From Flavobacterium cauense R2A-7 (GTDB taxonomy: Bacteria > Bacteroidota > Bacteroidia > Flavobacteriales > Flavobacteriaceae), in the NCBI RefSeq assembly GCF_000498475.1, contig NZ_AVBI01000016.1, forward strand, positions 210,739 through 274,738: a stretch of 64,000 nucleotides of DNA, read 5' to 3'. The position numbers were made by a program, and so were the translations under genes. Each line of letters begins with the position of its first letter. Positions within the stretch are counted from its first letter, which is position 1. Of this stretch, positions 9,541-17,894 are shown one piece after another. The notes beneath the pieces were generated by a model that had not been told where the DNA came from, ran no database searches, and worked only from the letters and a program-made list of their open reading frames with translations.

Positions 9541-9610
9541 GTCATTCCGACGAAGGAGGAATCTCATTATTTTATTCTTAATTGTGCGATTCCTCCTTTG
9601 TCGGAATGAC
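9541..9610. repeat. palindromic interspersed repeat (GTCATTCCGAC type)
   Basis: Two 23-bp arms (9541-9563 and 9588-9610) are inverted copies with a single mismatch and a 24-bp loop. The outer end is GTCATTCCGAC and the inner part GAAGGAGGAATC. Such palindromes recur in intergenic DNA of many bacteria. The element is placed so that a transcript from mtaB would fold into a long hairpin. Confidence 0.75.
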
Positions 9611-9680
9611 AAATCCTCTTTTAAAGTTTAATTTTAACTGTAATAAATATCGTAAAAACTACTTTTATTTAACCGCTATT

Positions 9681-10022
9681 TTAATATTTATAGTGGAATC
9701 GCAATTTGGTTATGCGGTATACGTTTTCACCCAATTGTTCTATAAATTCAAATTTATTTCTTCCCGGTTGTGAAAATGAAACAATCGATCCGGCCGCAAT
9801 TTCATAATAATTTTTTTTGCCTTCCATCATAAAGCGGTCGCCGGTTTTGCGGTAAGCCGATCGGATTAAATCGAATTCAAAAAGATTCCAGGTGCTGAAA
9901 TCGGCCGAGAAATCACCGGCAGAAGTGCAAATACCTTCCGTGATTTCCGTTTTGCTGCCGTAATATTTTTCGATGTTTTCAAAAAAATGAATAATATCGG
10001 TGTAGAATTCCTCTGATGTCAT
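9681..10022 (-). CDS. hypothetical protein
   Basis: A 113-residue soluble protein starting MTSEEFYTDIIHFFENIEKYYG, without signal peptide or membrane segment. The composition is ordinary for a real gene: mixed charged and aromatic residues, with a beta-rich second half (RKTGDRFMMEGKKNYYEIAA, KFEFIEQLGENVYRITKLRF). No family is recognised. The stop lies just after the palindromic repeat region. It appears monocistronic. Confidence 0.6.
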   Translation of the reverse strand: MTSEEFYTDIIHFFENIEKYYGSKTEITEGICTSAGDFSADFSTWNLFEFDLIRSAYRKTGDRFMMEGKKNYYEIAAGSIVSFSQPGRNKFEFIEQLGENVYRITKLRFHYKY

Positions 10023-10052
10023 GCACTAAATGTACAGTATTTTTTCAGAAAT

Positions 10053-10084
10053 AAAAAAAGCCGCTTCTTTTTTGAAACGACTTT
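10053..10084 (-). terminator. intrinsic terminator (minus strand)
   Basis: On the minus strand AGTCGTTTC pairs with GAAGCGGCT, including three G-U pairs, then a run of seven T. It lies 10 bp past the stop of the acetyltransferase-like gene. Confidence 0.75.
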
Positions 10085-10093
10085 TGGTTTTGT

Positions 10094-10378
10094 TTAGATT
10101 TTAATTCCCGGTGGAAGCAATTCTCTGTACACCGGATTTTTTCTGAAAAAAGCAGCTACTTTCGGATGAATCGGAACTACTTTCCATTTTTTTTCTTCTG
10201 CAACCAATAAAATCTGTTTTAAAAAATCAGACATGGTTTCCGAACCTTCAAACTGCTCCGGGATATTCACTTTGGAAAGGAAAATCTTTTTTTCCTGAAA
10301 TGAATATTCAACCGTGAGTAACTGACCGTCAACAGTTGTTTCAAACTGTCTTGAAAATTCATTGTTTTTGATAATCAT
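10094..10378 (-). CDS. short GNAT-like N-acetyltransferase (Gcn5-related, PF14542 type)
   Basis: A 94-residue protein with the compact fold of the short Gcn5-related acetyltransferases: strands from FETTVDGQLLTVEYSF and KIFLSKVNIPEQFEGSETMS, then a helix and KWKVVPIHPKVAAFFRKNP, where the HPxVxxFxxxNP ending is characteristic. These short forms lack much of the usual N-terminal region; their substrate is unknown. The ATG at 10378 gives the conserved length; the frame extends 15 codons upstream without family-like sequence. It is monocistronic with its own terminator. Confidence 0.75.
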   Translation of the reverse strand: MIIKNNEFSRQFETTVDGQLLTVEYSFQEKKIFLSKVNIPEQFEGSETMSDFLKQILLVAEEKKWKVVPIHPKVAAFFRKNPVYRELLPPGIKI

Positions 10379-10581
10379 TAGAGGAGTTTTTGTCGAATGT
10401 AAATAAGGTACAAAGGTACTCATTTGAGAATCAATATCAAACTGTTTTCTAAGGTATTAAAATGGTTGGCTGTGTTTGTGTTTTAGTTAAATTTAAATTT
10501 TTTAATCGTGTTTAAATGCTTAAAAGTACTATTTTTATGGAAATTTCAATGTAACCTTTATCCGAATTCAATTTCCACTCA

Positions 10582-11238
10582 ATGAATAAAATTCCCGTTT
10601 ATTTTATGCCGGGTTTGGCAGCCAGTCCGAAGATTTTTGAAAAAATACAATTGCCAGAAGAGCAGTTCGAAGTACATCTTCTGGAATGGTTTTTGCCCAA
10701 GCCTAATGAAACGTTAGAAGGGTATGCGGAACGTATGGCTGAAGAAATAAAGCACGATGATGCTGTTTTGATTGGTGTTTCCTTTGGTGGGATTTTGGTG
10801 CAGGAAATTGCTAAAATAAAACAGGTTCGGAAAACAATCATTATTTCCAGCGTAAAGTGTGCCGATGAATTTCCGATGCGAATGAAATTGGCAAAAAATA
10901 CCAAAGCGTATAAACTGATTCCGACGAGTATGTTTTCCAATGTCGAATTTCTGTTGAAATACGGAATGGGGGAAAGGGTAAAAGAACGTTTGGAATTGTA
11001 TAAAATGTATCTTTCGGTTAACGATAAAAAGTATCTGGATTGGGCTATTGAAAATGTTTTGCTTTGGAATAGAAAAGAAATTGATGAAAAAGTCGTTCAT
11101 ATTCATGGGGATAACGATGATGTTTTTCCAATAAAAAACATTAAAAACTGTATAGTGGTAAAAGGCGGAACACACGCCATGATTCTGTTTAAATACAAAT
11201 GGATGAATGAAAATCTGCCAAGAATAATAACGGAATAA
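10582..11238 (+). CDS. alpha/beta hydrolase
   Basis: A 218-residue cytoplasmic hydrolase. The nucleophile elbow is GVSFGG near residue 69. A plausible acid follows in HIHGDNDDVFP, and the histidine is in VKGGTHAMIL near the C-terminus, so the triad looks complete. The N-terminus MNKIPVYFMPGLAASPKIFE forms the usual first strand and oxyanion loop. The substrate cannot be named. It lies 12 bp upstream of the lytic transglycosylase gene and probably shares its transcript. Confidence 0.82.
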   Translation: MNKIPVYFMPGLAASPKIFEKIQLPEEQFEVHLLEWFLPKPNETLEGYAERMAEEIKHDDAVLIGVSFGGILVQEIAKIKQVRKTIIISSVKCADEFPMRMKLAKNTKAYKLIPTSMFSNVEFLLKYGMGERVKERLELYKMYLSVNDKKYLDWAIENVLLWNRKEIDEKVVHIHGDNDDVFPIKNIKNCIVVKGGTHAMILFKYKWMNENLPRIITE

Positions 11239-11250
11239 AAAGTCGGGAAT

Positions 11251-12147
11251 ATGAAATTGATAAAAAGGTTGGCTGTAGTAGCAGCGGTTATGGTTATAAG
11301 CGGAATATTTATTTACGCTACAACAAGTGTGAATTCGGTGAAAAGTACCTATGAATTTACCAGAATTCCGTTAAATATTGATTTTTCGGGAGAGAAAACA
11401 CCGTTAACGATTGCCGATGTCCGCGAGCGCTTTGATCGGGAATTGACAGTAAACGTTAATCTTCATGCGACGACCGAATTGGTGATTAAAAGAGCCAATC
11501 GCGTTTTTCCGGTTATCGAACCCATTCTGAAAAAAAATGGGGTACCGGATGATTTTAAATATCTCGCAGTTATCGAAAGCGGACTGGTAAATGTAACCTC
11601 TCCCTCAGGAGCAAAAGGCGTATGGCAGTTTATGCCGGAAACCGCAAAAGAGATGGGGATGGAAGTGAATGATGTAGTCGATGAACGTTATCATGTAGAA
11701 AAATCAACCGAGATTGCCTGTCAGTATCTTTTGAAGGCGAAAGCGAAATTCGGAAACTGGACCATGGCAGCCGCTTCTTATAATGGCGGTATGAACGGCA
11801 TGGATCGTTTTATGGAAGCGCAAAAAGTGAGTGATTACTACGATTTACTTGTAAACGAGGAAACATCGCGTTACGTTTTCAGAATTCTGGCGTTGAAGGA
11901 AATCATGCAAAACCAACAGAAATACGGTTATGCCTTGCCAAATGAGATTTTATATCCTCAAATTCCGACGAAAAAAATTCCGGTTACGGCCAATATTGAT
12001 GATTTGGCTGCTTTTGCAATCGAGCAGGGCATTAATTATAAAATTTTAAAAATTCACAATCCGTGGTTACGCGACAAAAAGTTAGTAGTACAACCCGGAA
12101 AAGTGTATACCATAGAAATTCCGTTAGAAGGATATATTAAAAAGTAA
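11251..12147 (+). CDS. membrane-bound lytic transglycosylase (SLT domain)
   Basis: A 298-residue periplasmic murein hydrolase. An N-terminal hydrophobic segment (residues 6-25) serves as signal or anchor. The SLT domain contains the catalytic glutamate in LAVIESGLVN, followed by SPSGAKGVWQFMPETAKEMG and the AAASYNGGMNGM segment, matching MltD/Slt-like enzymes. A short C-terminal region (IDDLAAFAIEQGINYKILKI) resembles a degenerate LysM-like peptidoglycan-binding unit. It sits between the hydrolase and the TauE/SafE gene in a tight plus-strand operon. Confidence 0.88.
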   Translation: MKLIKRLAVVAAVMVISGIFIYATTSVNSVKSTYEFTRIPLNIDFSGEKTPLTIADVRERFDRELTVNVNLHATTELVIKRANRVFPVIEPILKKNGVPDDFKYLAVIESGLVNVTSPSGAKGVWQFMPETAKEMGMEVNDVVDERYHVEKSTEIACQYLLKAKAKFGNWTMAAASYNGGMNGMDRFMEAQKVSDYYDLLVNEETSRYVFRILALKEIMQNQQKYGYALPNEILYPQIPTKKIPVTANIDDLAAFAIEQGINYKILKIHNPWLRDKKLVVQPGKVYTIEIPLEGYIKK

Positions 12148-12149
12148 TA

Positions 12150-12524
12150 ATGAAAAAAATGACAGTATCTCTTGTTTTGGCGCTGATGGTCATCGGGTTG
12201 TTGGCTGGTATTTTAAGCGGACTGATAGGAGTTGGCGGTGGTATAATCATTGTTCCGTTGTTGCTTCTTTTGGGTTTTTCCCAACATCAGGCACAAGGCA
12301 CAAGTTTGGCAGCGCTACTTCCTCCGGTTACTTTGCTGGCGGTTCTGAATTATTATAAAGAAGGCTATATCAACTGGAAATACGCCATTATCATTTCGGC
12401 AGTTTTTATTCTCGGAGGTTTTTTAGGCAGTAAATTGGCAATAAGTATCGACCAAAAAATACTTAAGAAAATATTTGGTGTGATTTTGTTGCTTGTGGCC
12501 GGTAAAATGATTTTGGGTAAATAA
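12150..12524 (+). CDS. half-length TauE/SafE-type membrane protein
   Basis: A 124-residue integral membrane protein with four hydrophobic segments. GLIGVGGGIIIVPLLLLLG and QAQGTSLAALLPP are the signature of one TauE/SafE repeat, a family linked to export of sulfite or other organic anions. Classical members have about 250 residues with two such repeats; this one has only one and must assemble as an oligomer to form a full transporter. The start is 2 bp after the transglycosylase stop. Transport substrate unknown. Confidence 0.8.
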   Translation: MKKMTVSLVLALMVIGLLAGILSGLIGVGGGIIIVPLLLLLGFSQHQAQGTSLAALLPPVTLLAVLNYYKEGYINWKYAIIISAVFILGGFLGSKLAISIDQKILKKIFGVILLLVAGKMILGK

Positions 12525-13226
12525 TTACTGTTTGGCGATTCTGTCTTTAGCAGTTTTTTCATTAATTATGAGTACGCTGATTGCGTCATAAAAACGATCG
12601 TAATTCAATTCGAATGAAGCAGTATAGGTTGTTTTCGGTCCCGGATTAATGCCACCTCTGCGAATGTCAATCACATTCATGCCTTCGTCGATAAGAAAGG
12701 TTGTCGGAATGCCGAGTGTGTGCTTTAAGGTTGAAACCAGATAACAGTCTTTGTTGTAGGTTTCATCGGCATAGCAAACTTCAATTTGATAGCTGAATTT
12801 TTTGGCTATTTTTTTCATGTCCTTTCTTCTGTCCCAAAACACCACGACAATCTGAATGTCCTTTTCGTATTTTTTTGCCAATTTGTTCAGCGCTGGAATT
12901 TCGCCTTTTGCCGGTACACACCAGGAAGAATAGGTTAAGAGGTAAACCGGTTTTTTTATGGCATTGAGATGGAGTCGTTTTTTATGAACGCGTTTGAAAC
13001 TGAAGTTGTCAAATTTTGTTCCGATAAGATGATTATGCACCAGAGAATCGAACAGTGTTTTTCCCAATTGCACATTTCCTTTCTCAAATGCGGCATTTGA
13101 ACTTTTGATGTACGGTTTGATGTTTTTGTGGATGTTGTAAGAAAACAAAGCATGGGCGCTATCTTGTGCAGTAACTGTATAAGATAGAAGACAAACAGCT
13201 ATAATTTTGAAGTAAAATTTAAGCAT
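12525..13226 (-). CDS. secreted thioredoxin-like protein, CxxA active site
   Basis: A 233-residue protein with a signal peptide (MLKFYFKIIAVCLLSYTVTAQ) and a TlpA-like domain. The strand PVYLLTYSSWCVPAKGEIPALNKLAKKY aligns with the usual WCxPCxxExP, and the cis-proline motif LGIPTTFLID follows. The second active-site cysteine is alanine (C-V-P-A), so standard dithiol chemistry is not possible; it may work with one cysteine. Its stop abuts the convergent TauE/SafE stop with no gap. Confidence 0.78.
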   Translation of the reverse strand: MLKFYFKIIAVCLLSYTVTAQDSAHALFSYNIHKNIKPYIKSSNAAFEKGNVQLGKTLFDSLVHNHLIGTKFDNFSFKRVHKKRLHLNAIKKPVYLLTYSSWCVPAKGEIPALNKLAKKYEKDIQIVVVFWDRRKDMKKIAKKFSYQIEVCYADETYNKDCYLVSTLKHTLGIPTTFLIDEGMNVIDIRRGGINPGPKTTYTASFELNYDRFYDAISVLIINEKTAKDRIAKQ

Positions 13227-13327
13227 CTTCTTCGTTTTTGGTTCGATAAAATTACGGCTTTTATCGCCTACGGAATTTCTATGTCGGTAAGATGCATGAA
13301 TAATCGACAGGAAACCTATAAAAACAA

Positions 13328-13352
13328 CAAAAGCGCCATAATGACGCTTTTA
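13328..13352 (-). terminator. hairpin terminator (minus strand)
   Basis: AAAAGCG / CGCTTTT stem with a nine-base loop, 20 bp past the stop of the 13.4 kb gene. T-rich on the minus-strand side. Confidence 0.6.
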
Positions 13353-13372
13353 TTTTATTGGTAATGAGGTTG

Positions 13373-13888
13373 TTATATCTTTTTAAGCTGATCTTTCATC
13401 ATTTTGATCTGATCTTTCAGCATGTTTTGTTTGTCTAATTTTTTAGCCTCATTCAATAGGTTAGTTGCTTCGATTTTTCTTCTTCGGGTCATGGCAATGC
13501 CAGCTAATTGTAGTTTCGCCAAAGCCAAATCCTGATCCATGCTTAAACCTAATTCAATTGCCTTTTTAAAATATTTCTCGGCTGCCGATAAATTCGTTTG
13601 CGAAACCAAGATTCCGTGAAGGTAATTGAAATAACCTTGTTGTTTGCGGATTAAAGCTGTTTCCGGATTTTTAATATGTGAAAGCCATTTTCCGGCGCCT
13701 TCCATGTTTTGTTTTCTCAATTGCAGGAAAGCCAACAATATAAATTCATTTTTAAAATAAAGTAAAATAAAAATAGAAGAGAAAAGGATCAGAAAAATTC
13801 CGTTTCCTATTTCTTTGTCTACGATTTGCCAAATCCCTAAAGCGATTAACAATCCGGCTAAAATCAGTTTAATATTTCTGTGAAACAT
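13373..13888 (-). CDS. membrane protein with TPR-like C-terminal region
   Basis: A 171-residue protein. Two N-terminal hydrophobic segments (residues 6-24 and 28-46) resemble the DUF2892-type hairpin. They are followed by a helical soluble part with tetratricopeptide-like spacing (NYLHGILVSQTNLSAAEKYFKKAIELG, then DLALAKLQLAGIAMTRRRKIEATNLLNEAKKLDKQ). It probably forms a small membrane-tethered scaffold. No partner is indicated; the gene is divergent from rpmH, 250 bp away. Confidence 0.7.
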   Translation of the reverse strand: MFHRNIKLILAGLLIALGIWQIVDKEIGNGIFLILFSSIFILLYFKNEFILLAFLQLRKQNMEGAGKWLSHIKNPETALIRKQQGYFNYLHGILVSQTNLSAAEKYFKKAIELGLSMDQDLALAKLQLAGIAMTRRRKIEATNLLNEAKKLDKQNMLKDQIKMMKDQLKKI

Positions 13889-14040
13889 AATGGTTTTATA
13901 TTTAAGTTTGCAAATGTAATAAATAGTAATGAGCCACCGAAAAAAGTTTTTTTAAACAGTAACAATTCGGAGGAAAAAAGGGTTCTAACTGTTTATACTG
14001 TAATTATATGGCATAACGATAAAAATTTTTATCAAACCAC

Positions 14041-14070
14041 TTGTCAGAAATAAAAGTCTTTGTATATTTG
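14041..14070 (+). promoter_or_regulatory. promoter of rpmH
   Basis: TTG at 14041-14043, a 19-bp spacer and TATATTTG at 14063-14070 match the Bacteroidota promoter pattern closely. The leader to rpmH would be about 65 nt. Confidence 0.75.
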
Positions 14071-14141
14071 CACTCGGTTTTGAAGCGAGGTTAATTTCAA
14101 AGCTGGAACTATTTTAAAAACACGATTTAAAGATAAAAGCA

Positions 14142-14303
14142 ATGAGTAAGAGAACGTTTCAACCATCGAAAAGAAAAAGAAGAAACAAACATGGTTTCAT
14201 GGATAGAATGGCTTCTGCTAACGGAAGAAAAGTATTAGCACGCAGAAGAGCTAAAGGAAGACATAAGTTAACGGTTTCATCTGAGCCTAGACACAAAAAA
14301 TAA
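14142..14303 (+). CDS. rpmH: 50S ribosomal protein L34
   Basis: A 53-residue basic protein, [20 protein letters not shown] through [20 protein letters not shown], the unmistakable L34 sequence with a Bacteroidota-type tail ending SEPRHKK. It is the smallest large-subunit ribosomal protein. It has its own promoter and a strong terminator. It is not next to rnpA or dnaA here. Confidence 0.97.
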
Positions 14304-14324
14304 TGATTTTACAATCATAAATAG

Positions 14325-14355
14325 AGCGTTACTTTTTATCAGTAACGCTTTTTTT
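14325..14355 (+). terminator. intrinsic terminator of rpmH
   Basis: AGCGTTAC (14325-14332) pairs with GTAACGCT (14342-14349), followed by a T run. Confidence 0.9.
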
Positions 14356-14417
14356 ATACCTTATCGAGAATAAAGACGCAACTTTTTGTGTCTCAATAAC
14401 TACAACAACACAACACA

Positions 14418-17270
14418 ATGCCAAAAGACAATTCAATCAAATCGGTTTTAATTATTGGTTCGGGACCAATTGTAATCGGACAAGCCTGTGAGTTTGACTA
14501 CGCAGGATCTCAATCTGCACGTTCGTTAAGAGAAGAAGGAATTGAAGTTATCTTGATTAACTCCAATCCTGCTACCATCATGACCGATCCTTCCATGGCG
14601 GATCATGTGTATTTAAAACCGCTAACGACAAAATCCATCATCGAAATCTTAAAAGCGCACCCACAAATTGATGCCGTTTTACCGACTATGGGAGGACAAA
14701 CCGCATTAAATTTATGTTTGGAAGCGGATGAAAAAGGCATCTGGCAAGATTTTAACGTGCGCATGATTGGTGTCGATGTGAATGCTATCAACATCACAGA
14801 AGACCGCGAGCAGTTCAAACAATTATTAGAGCGAATTGAGGTTCCGACCGCGCCTGCAAAAACAGCAAACTCTTTCCTTAAAGGTAAAGAAATCGCGCAG
14901 GAATTCGGTTTTCCTTTAGTAATTCGTCCTTCGTTTACGCTTGGAGGAACCGGAGCAGCTTTCGTTTTCAAGAAAGAAGATTTCGACGAAAAACTAACCT
15001 ACGGATTAGAAATGTCTCCTATCCACGAAGTATTGATTGATAAAGCACTTTTGGGTTGGAAAGAATATGAATTAGAGTTGTTACGCGATAAAAACGACAA
15101 TGTTGTAATTATCTGTACAATTGAAAATATGGATCCGATGGGAATCCACACCGGTGACAGTATAACAGTGGCACCAGCCATGACGCTTTCCGACAGAACG
15201 TTCCAAAGAATGCGTGATATGGCAATTCTGATGATGCGTAGTATCGGAAACTTTGCCGGAGGTTGTAACGTGCAGTTTGCCGTTTCACCGGACGAAAAAG
15301 AAGACATCGTGGCGATTGAAATCAACCCACGTGTATCGCGTTCGTCTGCTTTGGCATCAAAAGCAACAGGATATCCAATTGCAAAAATTGCAACAAAATT
15401 AGCCTTAGGATATACGCTTGACGAATTGCAAAACCAAATTACAAAATCAACTTCCGCGTTGTTCGAGCCAACTCTGGATTACGTTATCGTGAAAATCCCG
15501 CGTTGGAATTTCGATAAATTTGAAGGCGCCGACAGAACATTAGGTCTTCAGATGAAATCGGTTGGCGAAGTAATGGGTATCGGACGTTCGTTCCAGGAAG
15601 CGCTACACAAAGCAACCCAGTCGTTGGAAATCAAACGTAATGGGTTAGGAGCTGACGGAAAAGGATATACCAATTACGATCAGATTATAGATAAATTAAC
15701 TCATGCGAGCTGGGATCGTGTTTTCGTAATTTACGATGCAATTGCAATGGGTATTCCGTTAAGCAGAATCCACGAAATCACCAAAATCGATATGTGGTTC
15801 CTGAGACAATACGAGGAATTGTATGTGTTGGAAAAAGAAATTTCAAAATATAAAATAGATACGTTACCAAAAGAATTGCTTTTGGAAGCGAAACAAAAAG
15901 GGTACGGTGACCGCCAAATTGCACACATGCTGGGCTGTTTGGAAAGTCAGGTACATACGCTCCGCGATGAAATGGGAGTACAACGTGTATACAAATTGGT
16001 TGACACTTGTGCGGCTGAATTCAAAGCAAAAACACCTTACTATTACTCGACATTTGAGGCTGAAATTCAAAAAGCTGACGGTACTCGTTTCGTTGATAAC
16101 GAAAGTGTGGTGTCTGACAAGAAAAAAGTAATCGTTTTAGGTTCGGGACCAAACCGAATCGGACAGGGAATCGAGTTTGATTATTCTTGTGTTCACGGGG
16201 TTTTAGCAGCATCAGAATGCGGTTACGAAACCATCATGATCAACTGTAATCCGGAAACGGTTTCCACGGATTTCGATACGGCAGATAAATTGTACTTCGA
16301 GCCGGTTTTCTGGGAGCATATTTACGACATTATCCGTCATGAGAAACCAGAAGGTGTAATCGTTCAGTTAGGTGGTCAAACGGCGCTTAAATTGGCTGAG
16401 AAGCTTTCGAAATACGGCGTGAAAATCTTAGGGACAAGTTTCGATGCTTTGGATTTGGCCGAAGACCGAGGCCGTTTCTCAGATTTGTTAACGGATTTAC
16501 ACATTCCGTTCCCGAAATTCGGTATTGCGGAAAGTGCGGATGAAGCTTCAAAATTAGCCGATTCATTAGATTTCCCGCTATTGGTTCGTCCTTCGTATGT
16601 GTTGGGTGGTCAGGGAATGAAAATCGTAATCAACAAACAGGAATTAGAAGAGCACGTAATTGATTTATTAAAATCGATTCCGGGTAATAAATTATTGTTA
16701 GACCATTATTTAGACGGCGCGATTGAAGCCGAAGCGGATGCAATTTGTGATGGCGAAAACGTATACATCATTGGAATCATGGAGCATATCGAACCTTGTG
16801 GTGTGCACTCGGGCGACAGCAATGCAACGTTGCCACCGTTTAACTTGGGAGAGTTTGTGATGCAACAGATTAAAGATCATACACATAAAATTGCCTTGGC
16901 TTTGAAAACGGTTGGTCTGATTAATATACAGTTTGCGATTAAAGACGATACAGTTTATATTATCGAAGCAAATCCGAGGGCATCGCGTACTGTGCCATTC
17001 ATCGCAAAAGCCTATGGTGAACCTTATGTAAATTATGCTACAAAAGTAATGTTGGGGCACAATAAAGTAACCGATTTTACCTTCAATCCGCAATTGAATG
17101 GCTACGCGATTAAACAACCGGTATTCTCTTTCAGTAAGTTTAAAAATGTAAACAAAGCGTTAGGGCCTGAGATGAAATCAACGGGAGAAAGTATCTTGTT
17201 TATCGATGACCTGAAAGACGATCAGTTCTACGAATTGTACTCCAGAAGAAAAATGTACTTGAGTAAATAA
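14418..17270 (+). CDS. carB: carbamoyl-phosphate synthase large subunit
   Basis: The cytoplasmic synthetase makes carbamoyl phosphate for pyrimidines and arginine, using ammonia from CarA. Both homologous halves are present: SVLIIGSGPIVIGQACEFDY near residue 9 and VIVLGSGPNRIGQGIEFDYS near residue 570, each followed by an ATP-grasp domain (EINPRVSRSSALASKATGYP and EANPRASRTVPFIAKAYGEP). At 950 residues it is about 120 shorter than the E. coli enzyme. It stops shortly after LGPEMKSTGES, so the C-terminal MGS-like allosteric domain is missing. CarA is not in the window. Confidence 0.97.
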   Translation: MPKDNSIKSVLIIGSGPIVIGQACEFDYAGSQSARSLREEGIEVILINSNPATIMTDPSMADHVYLKPLTTKSIIEILKAHPQIDAVLPTMGGQTALNLCLEADEKGIWQDFNVRMIGVDVNAINITEDREQFKQLLERIEVPTAPAKTANSFLKGKEIAQEFGFPLVIRPSFTLGGTGAAFVFKKEDFDEKLTYGLEMSPIHEVLIDKALLGWKEYELELLRDKNDNVVIICTIENMDPMGIHTGDSITVAPAMTLSDRTFQRMRDMAILMMRSIGNFAGGCNVQFAVSPDEKEDIVAIEINPRVSRSSALASKATGYPIAKIATKLALGYTLDELQNQITKSTSALFEPTLDYVIVKIPRWNFDKFEGADRTLGLQMKSVGEVMGIGRSFQEALHKATQSLEIKRNGLGADGKGYTNYDQIIDKLTHASWDRVFVIYDAIAMGIPLSRIHEITKIDMWFLRQYEELYVLEKEISKYKIDTLPKELLLEAKQKGYGDRQIAHMLGCLESQVHTLRDEMGVQRVYKLVDTCAAEFKAKTPYYYSTFEAEIQKADGTRFVDNESVVSDKKKVIVLGSGPNRIGQGIEFDYSCVHGVLAASECGYETIMINCNPETVSTDFDTADKLYFEPVFWEHIYDIIRHEKPEGVIVQLGGQTALKLAEKLSKYGVKILGTSFDALDLAEDRGRFSDLLTDLHIPFPKFGIAESADEASKLADSLDFPLLVRPSYVLGGQGMKIVINKQELEEHVIDLLKSIPGNKLLLDHYLDGAIEAEADAICDGENVYIIGIMEHIEPCGVHSGDSNATLPPFNLGEFVMQQIKDHTHKIALALKTVGLINIQFAIKDDTVYIIEANPRASRTVPFIAKAYGEPYVNYATKVMLGHNKVTDFTFNPQLNGYAIKQPVFSFSKFKNVNKALGPEMKSTGESILFIDDLKDDQFYELYSRRKMYLSK

Positions 17271-17290
17271 GACTCAAATGCTTATAAAAG

Positions 17291-17317
17291 AAAATCCCTC
17301 AGTTGAGGGATTTTTTT
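17291..17317 (+). terminator. intrinsic terminator of carB
   Basis: AAATCCCTC / GAGGGATTT stem (17292-17300 with 17305-17313) with a four-base loop and a T run. Confidence 0.9.
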
Positions 17318-17328
17318 ATTGTTGACAG

Positions 17329-17808
17329 TTATGTTCTGGGTTTAATCGGAATCCAGATTTCTTCCTCCGAGTTAGGATCGTTGTTTTTGTATTTTTCGCC
17401 TAAAATTTCAAAATGCGGTCGATGGTCTAAATGGTATTCAGAATTCGGTAACCACTCTGCGAAAATGTAATGGAATATACTGTTGTCGGAACTTAAACCT
17501 TTGTATTCGAAGACGGCGTATAAACCAGTTGGGATTGTAAAAGTTTGCATGTCTTTAGGAATGATTTTAAAATCGGTTACTTCAATCGCTGCCCATTTTT
17601 CAAAACTGGCATTCGGATTGAAATCTTTAAAATACAAATCGTCATAGTGTTGAATGGAATAAAGATTGGAGTTAACAGCTCTCTTAATGTCTTTTCGTTT
17701 CGGCATAAAATTTTGCCACAATTCCATCGTTTTGTTATCGGTTAACGACATAATTGTTTGCATTCCGATTAGTTTTTTCTCTGAAAGAAGTTTGATTCTG
17801 GGTTTCAT
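17329..17808 (-). CDS. GyrI-like small-molecule-binding domain protein
   Basis: A 159-residue stand-alone GyrI-like (SOUL/AraC-effector) domain: KKLIGMQTIMSLTDNKTMELWQNFMPKR at the start, KWAAIEVTDF and TFTIPTGLYAVFEYKG in the middle, and YHLDHRPHFEILGEKYKNND near the end. There is no DNA-binding part. Such proteins bind or hydrolyse small molecules, or neutralise drugs acting on gyrase. The ATG at 17808 gives MKPRIKLLSEKKLIGM, the usual family start. Confidence 0.8.
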   Translation of the reverse strand: MKPRIKLLSEKKLIGMQTIMSLTDNKTMELWQNFMPKRKDIKRAVNSNLYSIQHYDDLYFKDFNPNASFEKWAAIEVTDFKIIPKDMQTFTIPTGLYAVFEYKGLSSDNSIFHYIFAEWLPNSEYHLDHRPHFEILGEKYKNNDPNSEEEIWIPIKPRT

Positions 17809-17894
17809 CTGTTTCGTTTTCAAAATCAAAAATACCAAAATAACATAGGAATCATCTGTTTTTAATTTAATAGCTTTACTGAAACTTATTATTC

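Noticed and set aside
9582..9773. 63-codon plus-strand frame over the palindromic repeat
   Set aside because: It starts inside a repeat arm, is hydrophobic by AT bias and overlaps the end of the minus-strand hypothetical gene.
13251..13320. Possible fourth copy of the leader repeat (contains TTTTATCGCCTACG)
   Set aside because: Only the ATCGCC word matches; the hairpin core and the remaining blocks are absent.
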